A stretch of 64,000 bases of DNA. Source: Clostridium gasigenes. GTDB lineage: Bacteria > Bacillota > Clostridia > Clostridiales > Clostridiaceae. Under the pieces are notes generated by a model. That model saw only the letters and a program-made list of their open reading frames with translations. It made no database searches and was not told the origin of the DNA. A program made the position numbers and the translations under genes. Shown piece by piece: positions 1 through 7,414 of the stretch; the stretch's first letter is position 1; the number at the start of each line of letters is the position of its first letter. The DNA lies in assembly GCF_900104115.1 (NCBI RefSeq), contig NZ_FNJM01000002.1, positions 124,001-188,000 of the forward strand. Direction: 5' to 3'.

Positions 1-226
1 ATTTAAAAGTATTTGGAGATATATCACTTATTATATCCATATCATATTCTTTAGCTAATTTAAAAAATCCTCTTACTTCAGCCTTTAACACATCATAATT
101 AGCCTCGGGAATATGTAACGAAGTAAATATTCTTGTATATCCTAATTTATGTGCATCATTTAATAGCTTTATGTTTTCCTCTTTTGTATTATCTAAACCA
201 AAATAAACTGAAAATCCAAAACTCAT
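1..226 (-). CDS. mupG: MupG-like 6-phospho-N-acetylmuramidase (DUF871), N-terminal part
   Basis: The 75 N-terminal codons are in the window; the gene runs off the left edge. The start MSFGFSVYFGLDN, followed by a TIM-barrel opening with TRIFTSLHIPE, is typical of the DUF871 family, whose S. aureus member MupG cleaves MurNAc-6P-GlcNAc in the cytoplasm. It lies downstream of murQ and murP on the same strand, the arrangement of the S. aureus murQ-mupG-murP set, so it probably acts on the product of the MurP transporter. The start has a GGAGG site just upstream. About 215 bases separate it from murP, mostly filled by an interspersed repeat. Family is clear; exact substrate is inferred from context. 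Confidence 0.8.
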   Translation of the reverse strand, partial: MSFGFSVYFGLDNTKEENIKLLNDAHKLGYTRIFTSLHIPEANYDVLKAEVRGFFKLAKEYDMDIISDISPNTFK

Positions 227-251
227 AATATTTCCCTCCATTTTTTTATTA

Positions 252-329
252 TGCCTTAGGGATATGAAATAAAATACACCAACGGCGGGCAAGGCCACTA
301 GTCAAAGATTATAACTAGTTATTTTTTCA
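252..329. repeat. Interspersed repeat with GC-rich core, copy 1
   Basis: Read on the minus strand it has AAATAACTAGT, a short spacer, then CTAGTGGCC, TGCCCGCC and GTTGGTGTATTTT, ending in CCTAAGGCAT. The same core recurs at 6798-6858 and 24475-24537. It lies between murP and mupG. The ACTAGT arms can pair, and the GC-rich core stands out in AT-rich DNA. No coding potential. Confidence 0.65.
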
Positions 330-440
330 AGTTCCCTTTTGCAACTATTATTTAACATACATTATACTTTTAAAAAGAGTGATAATAACATTAAATCTAA
401 TGTACTTACCACCCTTTTCTATAAAATTTCTACTATAATA

Positions 441-1802
441 TTATTCTACTGGATCTTCAAATCCAAGCATTTTTGTGAAGAAGTATCCAGCTATATATGA
501 TGTTAAAACTCCTACTAAGAATACTAGCATCTTTCCATCTGCAATTAATAATGCAAGTGGTAATCCAGATACTCCAAGCGCAACTGCTCCAACTTTAAAG
601 AATGCCATTACAGCTCCACCAACTCCAGCTCCTAAACAAGCTCCAAGGAAAGGTCTTCCAAGTGGCAGAGTTACTCCGTATATTAAAGGTTCACCTATTC
701 CTAAGAACCCCGGTATCAAACCATTTTTCGCCATTTTCTTTAAACGTTCATTCTTTGTTGTCCTTAATACTGCGATAGTAGCTCCAACTTGAGCCATACC
801 AGCTGTTGCAAGTATTGGAAGTAATACTGTAAACCCAACATTAGCTATTAAATCTGCATGTATTGGTGTTAATGCTTGATGCATTCCTGTCATAACTAGT
901 GGCAGGAATAATGCTCCTGATATTGTTCCTGATATAACAGAAACTATCATATTATCTGATGCTATTGTTTGAGCCACTAATAATCCTATTGAATCTGATA
1001 TAAATCCCCCTGCTGGTTGAAGTATAAACAACGCCGCAAGTACTGAAACTGTAAGTGTAACTAATGGTGTTACAAATAAATCTAAAACATCTGGTACAAA
1101 GCTTCTACAAATCTTTTCAACATAGCAAGCTAGTAGTACTACTAGTATTACTGATATAATCCCACCTCTACCTGGAGTTAATGCTACTCCAAAAAGAGTT
1201 ATTTTAGCAAGTGATGCTGATGACAAAATACCACCAAGAACACCACCCATCATAGGCATTTGTGAACCAAACTCCTTAGCTGCGTTAACCCCAACTAAAA
1301 TTGATAAAATCGAGAATACACCATTACCTATAAGTCCTATAATTAGTGCTGATGTTGTAGACTTATATACATCTCCAAAATACACACCGGCTATATTATT
1401 TACAGCAAGTACAAGTCCACTTGCTACAAATAAAGGTATTAACGGGATAAATATATTCCCTATTTTTTTAAGAGCGTTCTTAAACTTGGTATCATTTTTT
1501 TCTTTTAATTTAGCTTTAGTTTCACGTACTGCTTCTTCTCCAAGTAAAACATTTTTCCCTATTAGTTTCTTTAATTCTTCGGTTACTTTATTTACCTTTC
1601 CTGGTCCATAAATAACCTGTAATTGGCCTTTATTTTCTACAACACCTAAAGCTCCCTCTGATTTTTTTATTGCAACTATATCTGCTTTTGAGTAATCATT
1701 AAGTTCTAATCTACAGCGAGTCATACAGTTCGTTGCTGATTTTATATTTTCTTTCCCACCAACTAATTCAACTAATCTTTTTGCAATTTCTTGATTTGTC
1801 AT
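441..1802 (-). CDS. murP: PTS EIIBC transporter, N-acetylmuramic acid type (MurP-like)
   Basis: Membrane sugar phosphotransferase of 453 residues. The N-terminal EIIB domain (about 1-80) carries the phospho-accepting Cys26 in SATNCMTRC. The EIIC domain follows with about ten membrane segments and the signature GEPLIYGV at 370-377. No EIIA domain is fused, so it must borrow a glucose-type EIIA from elsewhere. It sits 65 bases after murQ and upstream of mupG on the same strand, which points to MurNAc or MurNAc-GlcNAc uptake with 6-phosphorylation. It belongs to the glucose/sucrose superfamily; a sucrose or trehalose role is less likely given the neighbours. ATG with a GGAGG site. Confidence 0.85.
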   Translation of the reverse strand: MTNQEIAKRLVELVGGKENIKSATNCMTRCRLELNDYSKADIVAIKKSEGALGVVENKGQLQVIYGPGKVNKVTEELKKLIGKNVLLGEEAVRETKAKLKEKNDTKFKNALKKIGNIFIPLIPLFVASGLVLAVNNIAGVYFGDVYKSTTSALIIGLIGNGVFSILSILVGVNAAKEFGSQMPMMGGVLGGILSSASLAKITLFGVALTPGRGGIISVILVVLLACYVEKICRSFVPDVLDLFVTPLVTLTVSVLAALFILQPAGGFISDSIGLLVAQTIASDNMIVSVISGTISGALFLPLVMTGMHQALTPIHADLIANVGFTVLLPILATAGMAQVGATIAVLRTTKNERLKKMAKNGLIPGFLGIGEPLIYGVTLPLGRPFLGACLGAGVGGAVMAFFKVGAVALGVSGLPLALLIADGKMLVFLVGVLTSYIAGYFFTKMLGFEDPVE

Positions 1803-1867
1803 TATAATGTCCTCCTTATTTTTTATTTTTTACTTACTATAATATATATTGTTTATTTATCTACTTA

Positions 1868-2773
1868 TTAAAGATTTTTTAAAGCTTCAGCGATATAACC
1901 TTTACTTTCTTTTAATTTAAATCCTGCTTCTTCTTTTTCAAGTTTTGATAAAATCATGAATATAGCAAGCTTTACATCAAATTCTGTTTTACTTAAAACT
2001 TCAGCAGCTTCATTTATAGTTACTCCTGTTGCTTCAGCTACTATTTTTTTAGCTCTCTCAACTAATTTTTCATTTGTTGATCTTACATCTACCATTAAGT
2101 TCCCATAAACTTTACCAAGTTTTATCATGCTTCCTGTAGATAACATATTTAAAACTAATTTTTGAGCTGTTCCTGATTTTAATCTAGTAGACCCAGTTAT
2201 TACTTCTGCCCCAACTACAGGCGCTATTGATATTTTTGCTTCTTTTGAAACAGCTGAATCCGCATTACACGTAACTGAAATTGTTAAAGCTCCTATTTCA
2301 TTTGCATATTGAAGTCCGCCAATAACATAAGGTGTTCTCCCTGATGCTGCAAGCCCAACTACTGTATCATTTGCAGTTAATTTTCTTTCTTTTAAACCCG
2401 AAACTGCAAGTTCCCTTGAATCTTCTGCACCTTCTTTAGCTCTGAAAATTGCTTCTTGACCTCCAGCTATAATACCTTGAATCAGGTCTTCTGAAACTCC
2501 ATAAGTTGGTGGACACTCTGATGCGTCTAATATTCCAAGTCTACCGGAAGTACCAGCTCCTATGTAAATTAATCTTCCACCTTTGTGCATTCTTTCAACA
2601 ATACCATCTATAGCTTCTGCAATTTGAGGAAGTTCCCTTTCAACAGCTTCTGCCACCTTCTTGTCCTCATTATTAATTTTCTTAACCATTTCAATAGTTG
2701 AAATTTTATCTATATCTAAAGTATTTTGGTTTCTACTCTCTGTAGTTAATTTACCTAAGTTTAATCTATCCAT
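1868..2773 (-). CDS. murQ: N-acetylmuramic acid 6-phosphate etherase
   Basis: Cytoplasmic lyase of 301 residues that splits the D-lactyl ether of MurNAc-6P to give GlcNAc-6P and lactate, the key step in cell wall amino sugar recycling. The family length (about 300) fits. It shows the SIS-domain stretch [20 protein letters not shown] and the MurQ-specific [11 protein letters not shown] and [13 protein letters not shown] segments with catalytic glutamates. It is the first gene of the murQ-murP-mupG set; a good promoter and a palindrome lie about 150-220 bases upstream. Start ATG with an AGGAAAAT-type site. Confidence 0.96.
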   Translation of the reverse strand: MDRLNLGKLTTESRNQNTLDIDKISTIEMVKKINNEDKKVAEAVERELPQIAEAIDGIVERMHKGGRLIYIGAGTSGRLGILDASECPPTYGVSEDLIQGIIAGGQEAIFRAKEGAEDSRELAVSGLKERKLTANDTVVGLAASGRTPYVIGGLQYANEIGALTISVTCNADSAVSKEAKISIAPVVGAEVITGSTRLKSGTAQKLVLNMLSTGSMIKLGKVYGNLMVDVRSTNEKLVERAKKIVAEATGVTINEAAEVLSKTEFDVKLAIFMILSKLEKEEAGFKLKESKGYIAEALKNL

Positions 2774-2926
2774 TTTATTTTCCTCCGCTTTCTTTTATAT
2801 TAGGGGCTTCAAAGAATAACTAATCAGATTCTGTTTTATTTTCTTTCAGCTCCATTACCTTGTTTATTATTATTTAATGTCTACGTTTACTTAAATTCTA
2901 TGACTACGTTTTCATCTGTTGAATTT

Positions 2927-2955
2927 ATAATAACATATTTAAAATTATATTTCAA
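2927..2955 (-). promoter_or_regulatory. Promoter of murQ-murP-mupG
   Basis: On the minus strand TTGAAA (2950-2955) and TATTAT (2927-2932) are separated by exactly 17 bases, a sigma-A-type promoter pointing at murQ. It leaves a leader of about 150 bases. Confidence 0.6.
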
Positions 2956-2967
2956 GTATTTTTTTAT

Positions 2968-2990
2968 TTTATGAAACGTTATTTCATAAA
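2968..2990. promoter_or_regulatory. Perfect palindromic operator upstream of the murQ promoter
   Basis: Perfect inverted repeat with 9-base arms, TTTATGAAA and TTTCATAAA, around CGTTA. It lies 12 bases upstream of the -35 box. RpiR/MurR-family regulators of MurNAc operons bind comparable TGAAA-type palindromes. The spacing of the CG does not fit a CcpA cre site. No regulator gene is adjacent in the window, so the partner is inferred. Confidence 0.5.
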
Positions 2991-3120
2991 TAGCTAAAAG
3001 TTATCCTTCTCTACCCACTATTATTCTCAATAAAAGAACTTTTTCAAACCATAAATTCCCTATTAATTGAATAATAGTAATATTATCTATTAATTTGCGA
3101 TTATTTTGTGTATAATTGAT

Positions 3121-3423
3121 ATGTATTTATTTTTTAATATTAATACAACCAATATATAAATAATAAATATAGTTGAAGGTTTATTGCTTTTAGCTCCTCT
3201 GGCAATTATTGTGCCTATAATTTTCAATAAATTTAGAAATATTAAATCAATACTAATTCTATGTTTTTCAGTATCTATATTAATAGATTTTCTTTAGTAT
3301 TTATTGCTTTTATTAGGAAATTTAAGATAAGTTAACATAGACTGAGTAATTAAAAATACATTATGTGGCATAATAGGATTTTTAGTATTTAAAATTATAA
3401 ATAGCATACGGCATTCTTTTTAA
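3121..3423 (+). pseudogene. Decayed VanZ-like gene
   Basis: One reading frame across this gap reads LLLLAPLAIIVPIIF, then SILIDFL, then NTLCGIIGFLVFKIIN, in the order seen in VanZ-family membrane proteins (compare the usual DIDDLILNTLGG motif). In-frame stops occur at about 3157, 3295, 3328 and 3343, and there is no ribosome binding site. All pieces stay in one frame, so this is a gene lost by point mutations. VanZ relatives are linked to teicoplanin tolerance, but this copy cannot be functional. Confidence 0.6.
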
Positions 3424-3484
3424 AATAACGATTCAATACGCTAGTATATTTTTTAAGAATCCCTTACTTTTAGGAGATGAAAAA

Positions 3485-4855
3485 ATGAAAAAAATTTTTA
3501 TAATACTTTCATTAATACTTATTATTTGTTCTGGAATTACTTTATTAATTTGCCCTGGAATCTCACCACTAATACATAATAAATTAATTTTAAAATATGA
3601 AAATACTGAAGGTGGTAAATTTTTAAACAATATTAAGACAGAGACAACAATCAATGACGATTCAAATTTATTAACGGATGTTCCATATGAAGTTAATTTA
3701 TATTTTAATAAAACCAAATTAAATTTAAGCAATAAATTATTACACAAATATAACAGATATTACGTTCCTATAACTGAATTTTCAAAATTCTTTGGAGAAG
3801 ATATTCTAATAAACGATGAAGAAATTCAGATATCTAACGATGTAATTTTGAATATATCCGATAAAAATTACAAAAAAGATGATAAAACTATTTCATTAAG
3901 AGGCGATCTTCCATTTATAGATAGTGAATATTACATCTCTTTTTCTGATATATGTGAGATTTTAAATCTATCTACTTATTGGAGTTATAAGAATAACAAT
4001 ATTTATATCAATAAAACCAATGTTCCCAATTCCGATACTTTACGCAAACCTAAAAAGAAGCATAAAAAAGACGCTTATATTAGATTTGAGGATGTTGCGG
4101 CAGGAGATGTATATACTCAACAAGATACTTTGGAAAAATTAAGGATAATAACGGATTATATGTATGAGGAATCGCAAAATTTTAGTGTAGCATGGGTTCC
4201 AAGATATATTAATAATACATTACATATCGATAACGATGTTTCAGAAGATAATTCATTTGCCAATGCTAATTTCATATTTACTCTGGATCATTCAATTAAT
4301 AGGGGTGGGAGTATAGTCCTTCATGGTTACACTCATCAATATGGCGATGCTAACAGCATTTCAGGTTCTGAATTTGGTGAAAAAGGGTATAATACTGAAA
4401 AAGAAATTAGAGAAAGATTGGAGTCTGCTATAACTCTTGCAACTAAGGTGAATATTCCTCCATCCGGTTGGGAAACACCACACTACCGTACAAATCGTGA
4501 GCAACAATTAATATTTGAAGAATATTTTAAAATACTTTACGAGCCATCCATAGAAAAGTATAACAAAAATATAATTACTAGCAAAAAAAATGGTCTTACT
4601 AAATTTATTCCTACTCCTTTAAGTTATATTAAGGATAACGATGTAGATACTATGATTAAAAATATTGAATCTAAAAATTCAGATACAGAGTTAAGTTTAT
4701 TCTATCATCCAAGCATTGAAATTGATAGCGTACATGTATCATTAAGTGAAGATGGAACCATTAATTCTACTTATGATGAAAATTCTATCCTTAAAAAAAT
4801 AGTCTCTTGTATTGATGTATTAGGCTATAGATTTAAAAGTATAGATGATTTATAA
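3485..4855 (+). CDS. Secreted polysaccharide deacetylase-like protein (DUF2334)
   Basis: 456 residues. A hydrophobic signal or anchor segment occupies about 5-30. Residues about 60-175 form a region like the copper amine oxidase N-terminal fold (VPITEFSKFF ... SYKNNNIYI), often found in surface proteins. From about 195 comes a DUF2334 domain, a relative of NodB-type polysaccharide deacetylases, with AYIRFEDV, SIVLHGYTHQYG and PPSGWETPHY as metal and active-site candidates. It probably acts outside the membrane on cell wall or capsule sugars; the substrate is unknown. Single gene with a GGAG site 10 bases before ATG, ended by the long hairpin at 4957-5009. Confidence 0.75.
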   Translation: MKKIFIILSLILIICSGITLLICPGISPLIHNKLILKYENTEGGKFLNNIKTETTINDDSNLLTDVPYEVNLYFNKTKLNLSNKLLHKYNRYYVPITEFSKFFGEDILINDEEIQISNDVILNISDKNYKKDDKTISLRGDLPFIDSEYYISFSDICEILNLSTYWSYKNNNIYINKTNVPNSDTLRKPKKKHKKDAYIRFEDVAAGDVYTQQDTLEKLRIITDYMYEESQNFSVAWVPRYINNTLHIDNDVSEDNSFANANFIFTLDHSINRGGSIVLHGYTHQYGDANSISGSEFGEKGYNTEKEIRERLESAITLATKVNIPPSGWETPHYRTNREQQLIFEEYFKILYEPSIEKYNKNIITSKKNGLTKFIPTPLSYIKDNDVDTMIKNIESKNSDTELSLFYHPSIEIDSVHVSLSEDGTINSTYDENSILKKIVSCIDVLGYRFKSIDDL

Positions 4856-4956
4856 CTCTAGAATAGTTCACGTTAAGTATTTGAAAAAATACCAAGTTAA
4901 GGCGATTATATATTAGCTTGTTATTTTTTTAGATACCCCTATCCTTACACTAGTAT

Positions 4957-5009
4957 CTAAATATATATAAGCCATGCTTTTTTTAAAAGCATGGCTTATA
5001 TATATTTAG
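4957..5009. terminator. Bidirectional terminator
   Basis: A 21-base perfect stem (arms 4957-4977 and 4989-5009, centre GCCATGC/GCATGGC) lies between convergent genes ending at 4855 and 5081. U-rich loop and AT flanks suit termination on both strands. A degraded AAAATACAC...ACTAGTTTTTTT repeat piece follows at 5041-5073. Confidence 0.75.
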
Positions 5010-5080
5010 CAATCTTCAAAAAGTTATATTAGTGATCTAAAATAAAATACACGAGAATCTGACTAGTTTTTTTAGCTCAC

Positions 5081-5527
5081 TTATTCAACATATTTCTCTA
5101 TATTATCTAATCTTTTTAACAAGTCTTCGAAGTCTTTCATATACTTCGAGTATTCATCTAATTCTAATCCTATGCTACACGCTAACCTTCCAGGAATATC
5201 TTTAGCTTTTTCTTCAAGCTCTATACCATTTTTAGTAATAACTATATATATTTTTCTATCATCTTTTTCATCTTTAATTTTATCTATATACCCATAACCC
5301 TCTAACTTAGTCACAATAGGGGTCAATGTGCCTGTCTTCATTTTCAATTTATAACTTAAATCTTTAAAAGATATTTTCTTATTTTCCCATAGAACCATCA
5401 TAGTCAAATATTGTGGATATGTTAATTTAATATCCTTTAGCAATGGGCCATATATTCTAACTATACTTTTTGATATAGAATACACTTTAAAACAAAGCTG
5501 ATTTTCTAATTTTAAATAATCATTCAT
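5081..5527 (-). CDS. MarR-family regulator, OhrR-like
   Basis: 148-residue winged-helix repressor. The N-terminus NQLCFKVYSISKSIVR with Cys12, followed by YGPLLKDIKLTYPQYL, closely matches the OhrR/MgrA branch, where this Cys senses peroxides. A wing motif (KDEKDDRKIYI) sits at about 90-100. It is 36 bases downstream of the metallo-hydrolase gene and co-transcribed with it, so it most likely represses its own operon through the operator at 6349-6376. The organic peroxide role is family knowledge; here the target is a hydrolase rather than Ohr, so the true signal is open. Confidence 0.82.
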   Translation of the reverse strand: MNDYLKLENQLCFKVYSISKSIVRIYGPLLKDIKLTYPQYLTMMVLWENKKISFKDLSYKLKMKTGTLTPIVTKLEGYGYIDKIKDEKDDRKIYIVITKNGIELEEKAKDIPGRLACSIGLELDEYSKYMKDFEDLLKRLDNIEKYVE

Positions 5528-5563
5528 AATACTTACTCCTATTATAATTATAAATTTATAATA

Positions 5564-6313
5564 TTATAATTTCATAATTATTTTTTCTTTTAATGACTTT
5601 ATACCTTCTGGGCTGTGAGTTGATAAGTAAACAGTATTATTCATTTTAATAAATTCTCTAATTTTATTTAAAGTTTCTATAGCTAAATCTTTATCTTCAA
5701 ATACCACTGAAAGTACATTTTGTCTTAGTGCTTCATCTGTATAAGTTACATCTCCATGAAACATATACTGTAATCCATCAAATTCTGCTACTACTATGGA
5801 GTTTCCCTTTGTGTGTCCATAAGCAGGCAACATAAATACATTGTCCGCTATTTTTTCACTCTTTTTAAAATTCTTATATTCTCCATCTTTAAAATTAACT
5901 CTAACTATATTGTCTCCATTTAAATTCATAGCATCAGCTTCTATTTCCGATATATAAATTTTTGCATTATTAAATAATCTAAGTTCTCCACTATGGTCTG
6001 GATGTTTATGTGTAACTACAACTTTATCTATATCTTCTACTTTATATCCGGCCTGTTTTAATGCATCAACAAAATTATTAATCTTTTTACCAGCATATAT
6101 CATTTGTCCCGGCTTTTCTTCCATATCTTTCATTTCCATAGGTAACCCCGTATCTACTAGTATAACCTCATTTCCTGTATCTATTAAATAACTTTGCAGA
6201 CTAGATTCATAAAGTTTATCTTCATCTATCTTTTCTTTTTCAACAGACCCTCCAAATGCAAACCCCTCTTTCATATATCCTTTCTCATAAAACTCTAATG
6301 ATACTATTTTCAT
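5564..6313 (-). CDS. Metallo-beta-lactamase-fold hydrolase (AHL lactonase-like)
   Basis: About 250 residues, cytoplasmic. The MBL zinc motif is THKHPDH at 101-107, followed by the later ligands AYGHTKG, FHGDVTY and LSTHSPEG. It resembles the AttM/BlcC/AiiA branch that opens lactone rings, but MBL folds are broad and other esters or thioesters are possible. I place the start at the ATG whose upstream sequence is TTGGAGGATTTTAAA; an upstream TTG in the same frame overlaps the Shine-Dalgarno and is unlikely. First gene of an operon with the MarR regulator. Confidence 0.78.
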   Translation of the reverse strand: MKIVSLEFYEKGYMKEGFAFGGSVEKEKIDEDKLYESSLQSYLIDTGNEVILVDTGLPMEMKDMEEKPGQMIYAGKKINNFVDALKQAGYKVEDIDKVVVTHKHPDHSGELRLFNNAKIYISEIEADAMNLNGDNIVRVNFKDGEYKNFKKSEKIADNVFMLPAYGHTKGNSIVVAEFDGLQYMFHGDVTYTDEALRQNVLSVVFEDKDLAIETLNKIREFIKMNNTVYLSTHSPEGIKSLKEKIIMKL

Positions 6314-6348
6314 TTTAAAATCCTCCAATACTTTTATTTTTAATTTTT

Positions 6349-6405
6349 AATCGCTTACGATTAATCTTATACGATTATATTAACTAAATTTGTTTTTCTT
6401 GTCAA
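6349..6405 (-). promoter_or_regulatory. Promoter and MarR operator for the hydrolase operon
   Basis: Minus strand TTGACA (6400-6405), 17 bases, TAATAT (6377-6382). Immediately downstream lie AATCGCTTACGATT (6349-6362, perfect 5-base arms) and a second copy with one arm imperfect (6363-6376). The two copies share TAATCGTA as a direct repeat. The position over the start site is typical of repression by the MarR encoded in the operon. Confidence 0.7.
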
Positions 6406-6501
6406 TAGTTTATTTATATATTAAAATTTAATATTTTCGCATTTTATTAATATATGCACATAAAAAAGAGACTAGATAATATAATCTAACCTCCTTTACG
6501 T

Positions 6502-6741
6502 TTAATTTTCCTTATCTATATTCTCAATTTTTTTATTTTCTTTTTGACAATCTTCGTCTTCACAATGGCATTTAGATTCTAATGTATCTTCTACTAATAT
6601 TGATGTCTCTGTATTTTCTTCAATTGATGTTTTCTTGTATTGAACATTATCGTTTGGATTATCGATATTTGTACTACATATTACTGATGGGGTCATAGCT
6701 AACGCTCCTATTAAAGTTAATGACAATATTATTTTTTTCAT
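6502..6741 (-). CDS. Small secreted protein of unknown function
   Basis: 79 residues. Residues 1-22 form a signal peptide (MKKIILSLTLIGALAMTPSV) with a likely cut near ICS-TN. The mature part is acidic and hydrophilic and ends with a Cys/His cluster, KCHCEDEDCQ, that could bind metal. A GGAGGAAAAAA site precedes the ATG. I recognise no family. It has its own transcription unit between the hydrolase promoter and an interspersed repeat. Confidence 0.6.
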   Translation of the reverse strand: MKKIILSLTLIGALAMTPSVICSTNIDNPNDNVQYKKTSIEENTETSILVEDTLESKCHCEDEDCQKENKKIENIDKEN

Positions 6742-6797
6742 TTTTTTCCTCCATATCTAATAGTTTATATCCTAAATTCTACAAACTTGAGCATCTT

Positions 6798-6858
6798 TTA
6801 AAAATAACTAGTTAAAATATTTCACTAGTGGCCCTGCCCGCCGTTGGTGTATTTTTTT
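6798..6858. repeat. Interspersed repeat with GC-rich core, copy 2
   Basis: AAAATAACTAGTT, spacer, CACTAGTGGCC, CTGCCCGCC, GTTGGTGTATTTTTTT. It matches the reverse complement of 252-329 almost base for base in the core. It lies between the small secreted protein and the first ferredoxin gene. Confidence 0.65.
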
Positions 6859-6948
6859 AACTCCTTTATATTATTTGCATTTAATAATATTTTATTACTA
6901 ACAAATTAAAATTTAAGACTATTTATAGAGTATATTAATTTATATTTC

Positions 6949-6977
6949 AAAAAACCGCACACCAAAAGGTGTACGGT
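6949..6977 (-). terminator. Terminator of ferredoxin copy 1
   Basis: Minus strand hairpin ACCGTACACC-TTTT-GGTGTGCGGT followed by TTTTTT, with one G-U wobble pair. Classic intrinsic terminator right after the ferredoxin gene. Confidence 0.85.
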
Positions 6978-7004
6978 AAATAATATTTATTTTTTATTTA
7001 ACTA

Positions 7005-7187
7005 TTATTCTTCAATTGAAATAGCTTCTACTGGACATCCCTCGCAGGCTTCTCTAACTGAATCTTCTGTTCCTGCAACAACTTCTCCAGCTACTGCAAC
7101 TCCTGTATCTAAAGAAAATACTTCTGAACATGTTCCTTCACATAATCCACATGATATACAAACGTTCTCGTCTACAAATGCTTTCAT
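7005..7187 (-). CDS. [4Fe-4S] ferredoxin, copy 1
   Basis: 60-residue electron carrier. Cysteines 10, 13 and 16 in NVCISCGLC plus Cys51 in GCPVEA form one [4Fe-4S] site. Cys20 and Cys48 are placed like the disulfide pair of single-cluster ferredoxins. The second cluster of the usual 2[4Fe-4S] clostridial ferredoxin is absent. Highly acidic. Monocistronic, with its own promoter (7226-7254) and terminator. The protein and DNA are identical to 11597-11779, so one copy arose recently by duplication or is kept alike by gene conversion. Confidence 0.93.
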   Translation of the reverse strand: MKAFVDENVCISCGLCEGTCSEVFSLDTGVAVAGEVVAGTEDSVREACEGCPVEAISIEE

Positions 7188-7225
7188 CTTTTATTCCCCC
7201 TATGATTTATATTGAGTATAAATGT

Positions 7226-7254
7226 ATTATCAGTCAATAATGATTATTTGTCAA
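7226..7254 (-). promoter_or_regulatory. Promoter of ferredoxin copy 1
   Basis: Minus strand TTGACA (7249-7254), 17 bases, GATAAT (7226-7231). Near-consensus sigma-A promoter. Confidence 0.75.
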
Positions 7255-7364
7255 TACTTTTTAAACATTATTATCTATTCTAATATTATAATGTATTATT
7301 TTAGTTATCCACTCTTTTTACTAGTGGTACTGAACTCCTATTAAAATTAACTGTTATTTTAGAA

Positions 7365-7407
7365 AAAATACCTCTAGACTAAGGTTTTTTAGTCTAGAGG
7401 TATTTTT
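7365..7407 (-). terminator. Terminator of the surface protein gene
   Basis: Stem TACCTCTAGACTAA / TTAGTCTAGAGGTA (7369-7382, 7389-7402) flanked by A and T runs on both sides, directly after the stop of the surface protein gene. It could work in both directions. Confidence 0.85.
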
Positions 7408-7414
7408 ATATTTA

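Larger units (their letters stand above)
6949..7280. repeat. Duplicated ferredoxin segment, copy 1
   Basis: About 330 bases covering terminator, ferredoxin gene and promoter recur at 11541-11872 in the same orientation. The coding part is identical base for base; the promoter side differs at a few positions, and similarity fades beyond about 7280. Confidence 0.9.

Noticed and set aside
475..792. 105-codon frame opposite murP
   Set aside because: Antisense shadow of a conserved transporter gene; no ribosome site. Many similar antisense frames, for example 14986-15459, 30834-31340 and 57456-57749, were dropped for the same reason.
2971..2987. cre site before murQ
   Set aside because: TGAAA-CGTTA-TTTCA is one base longer than the cre consensus, and its perfect symmetry fits another regulator better.
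3433..3747. 104-codon minus-strand frame
   Set aside because: Overlaps the start of the deacetylase-like gene, no ribosome site, composition of an antisense frame.
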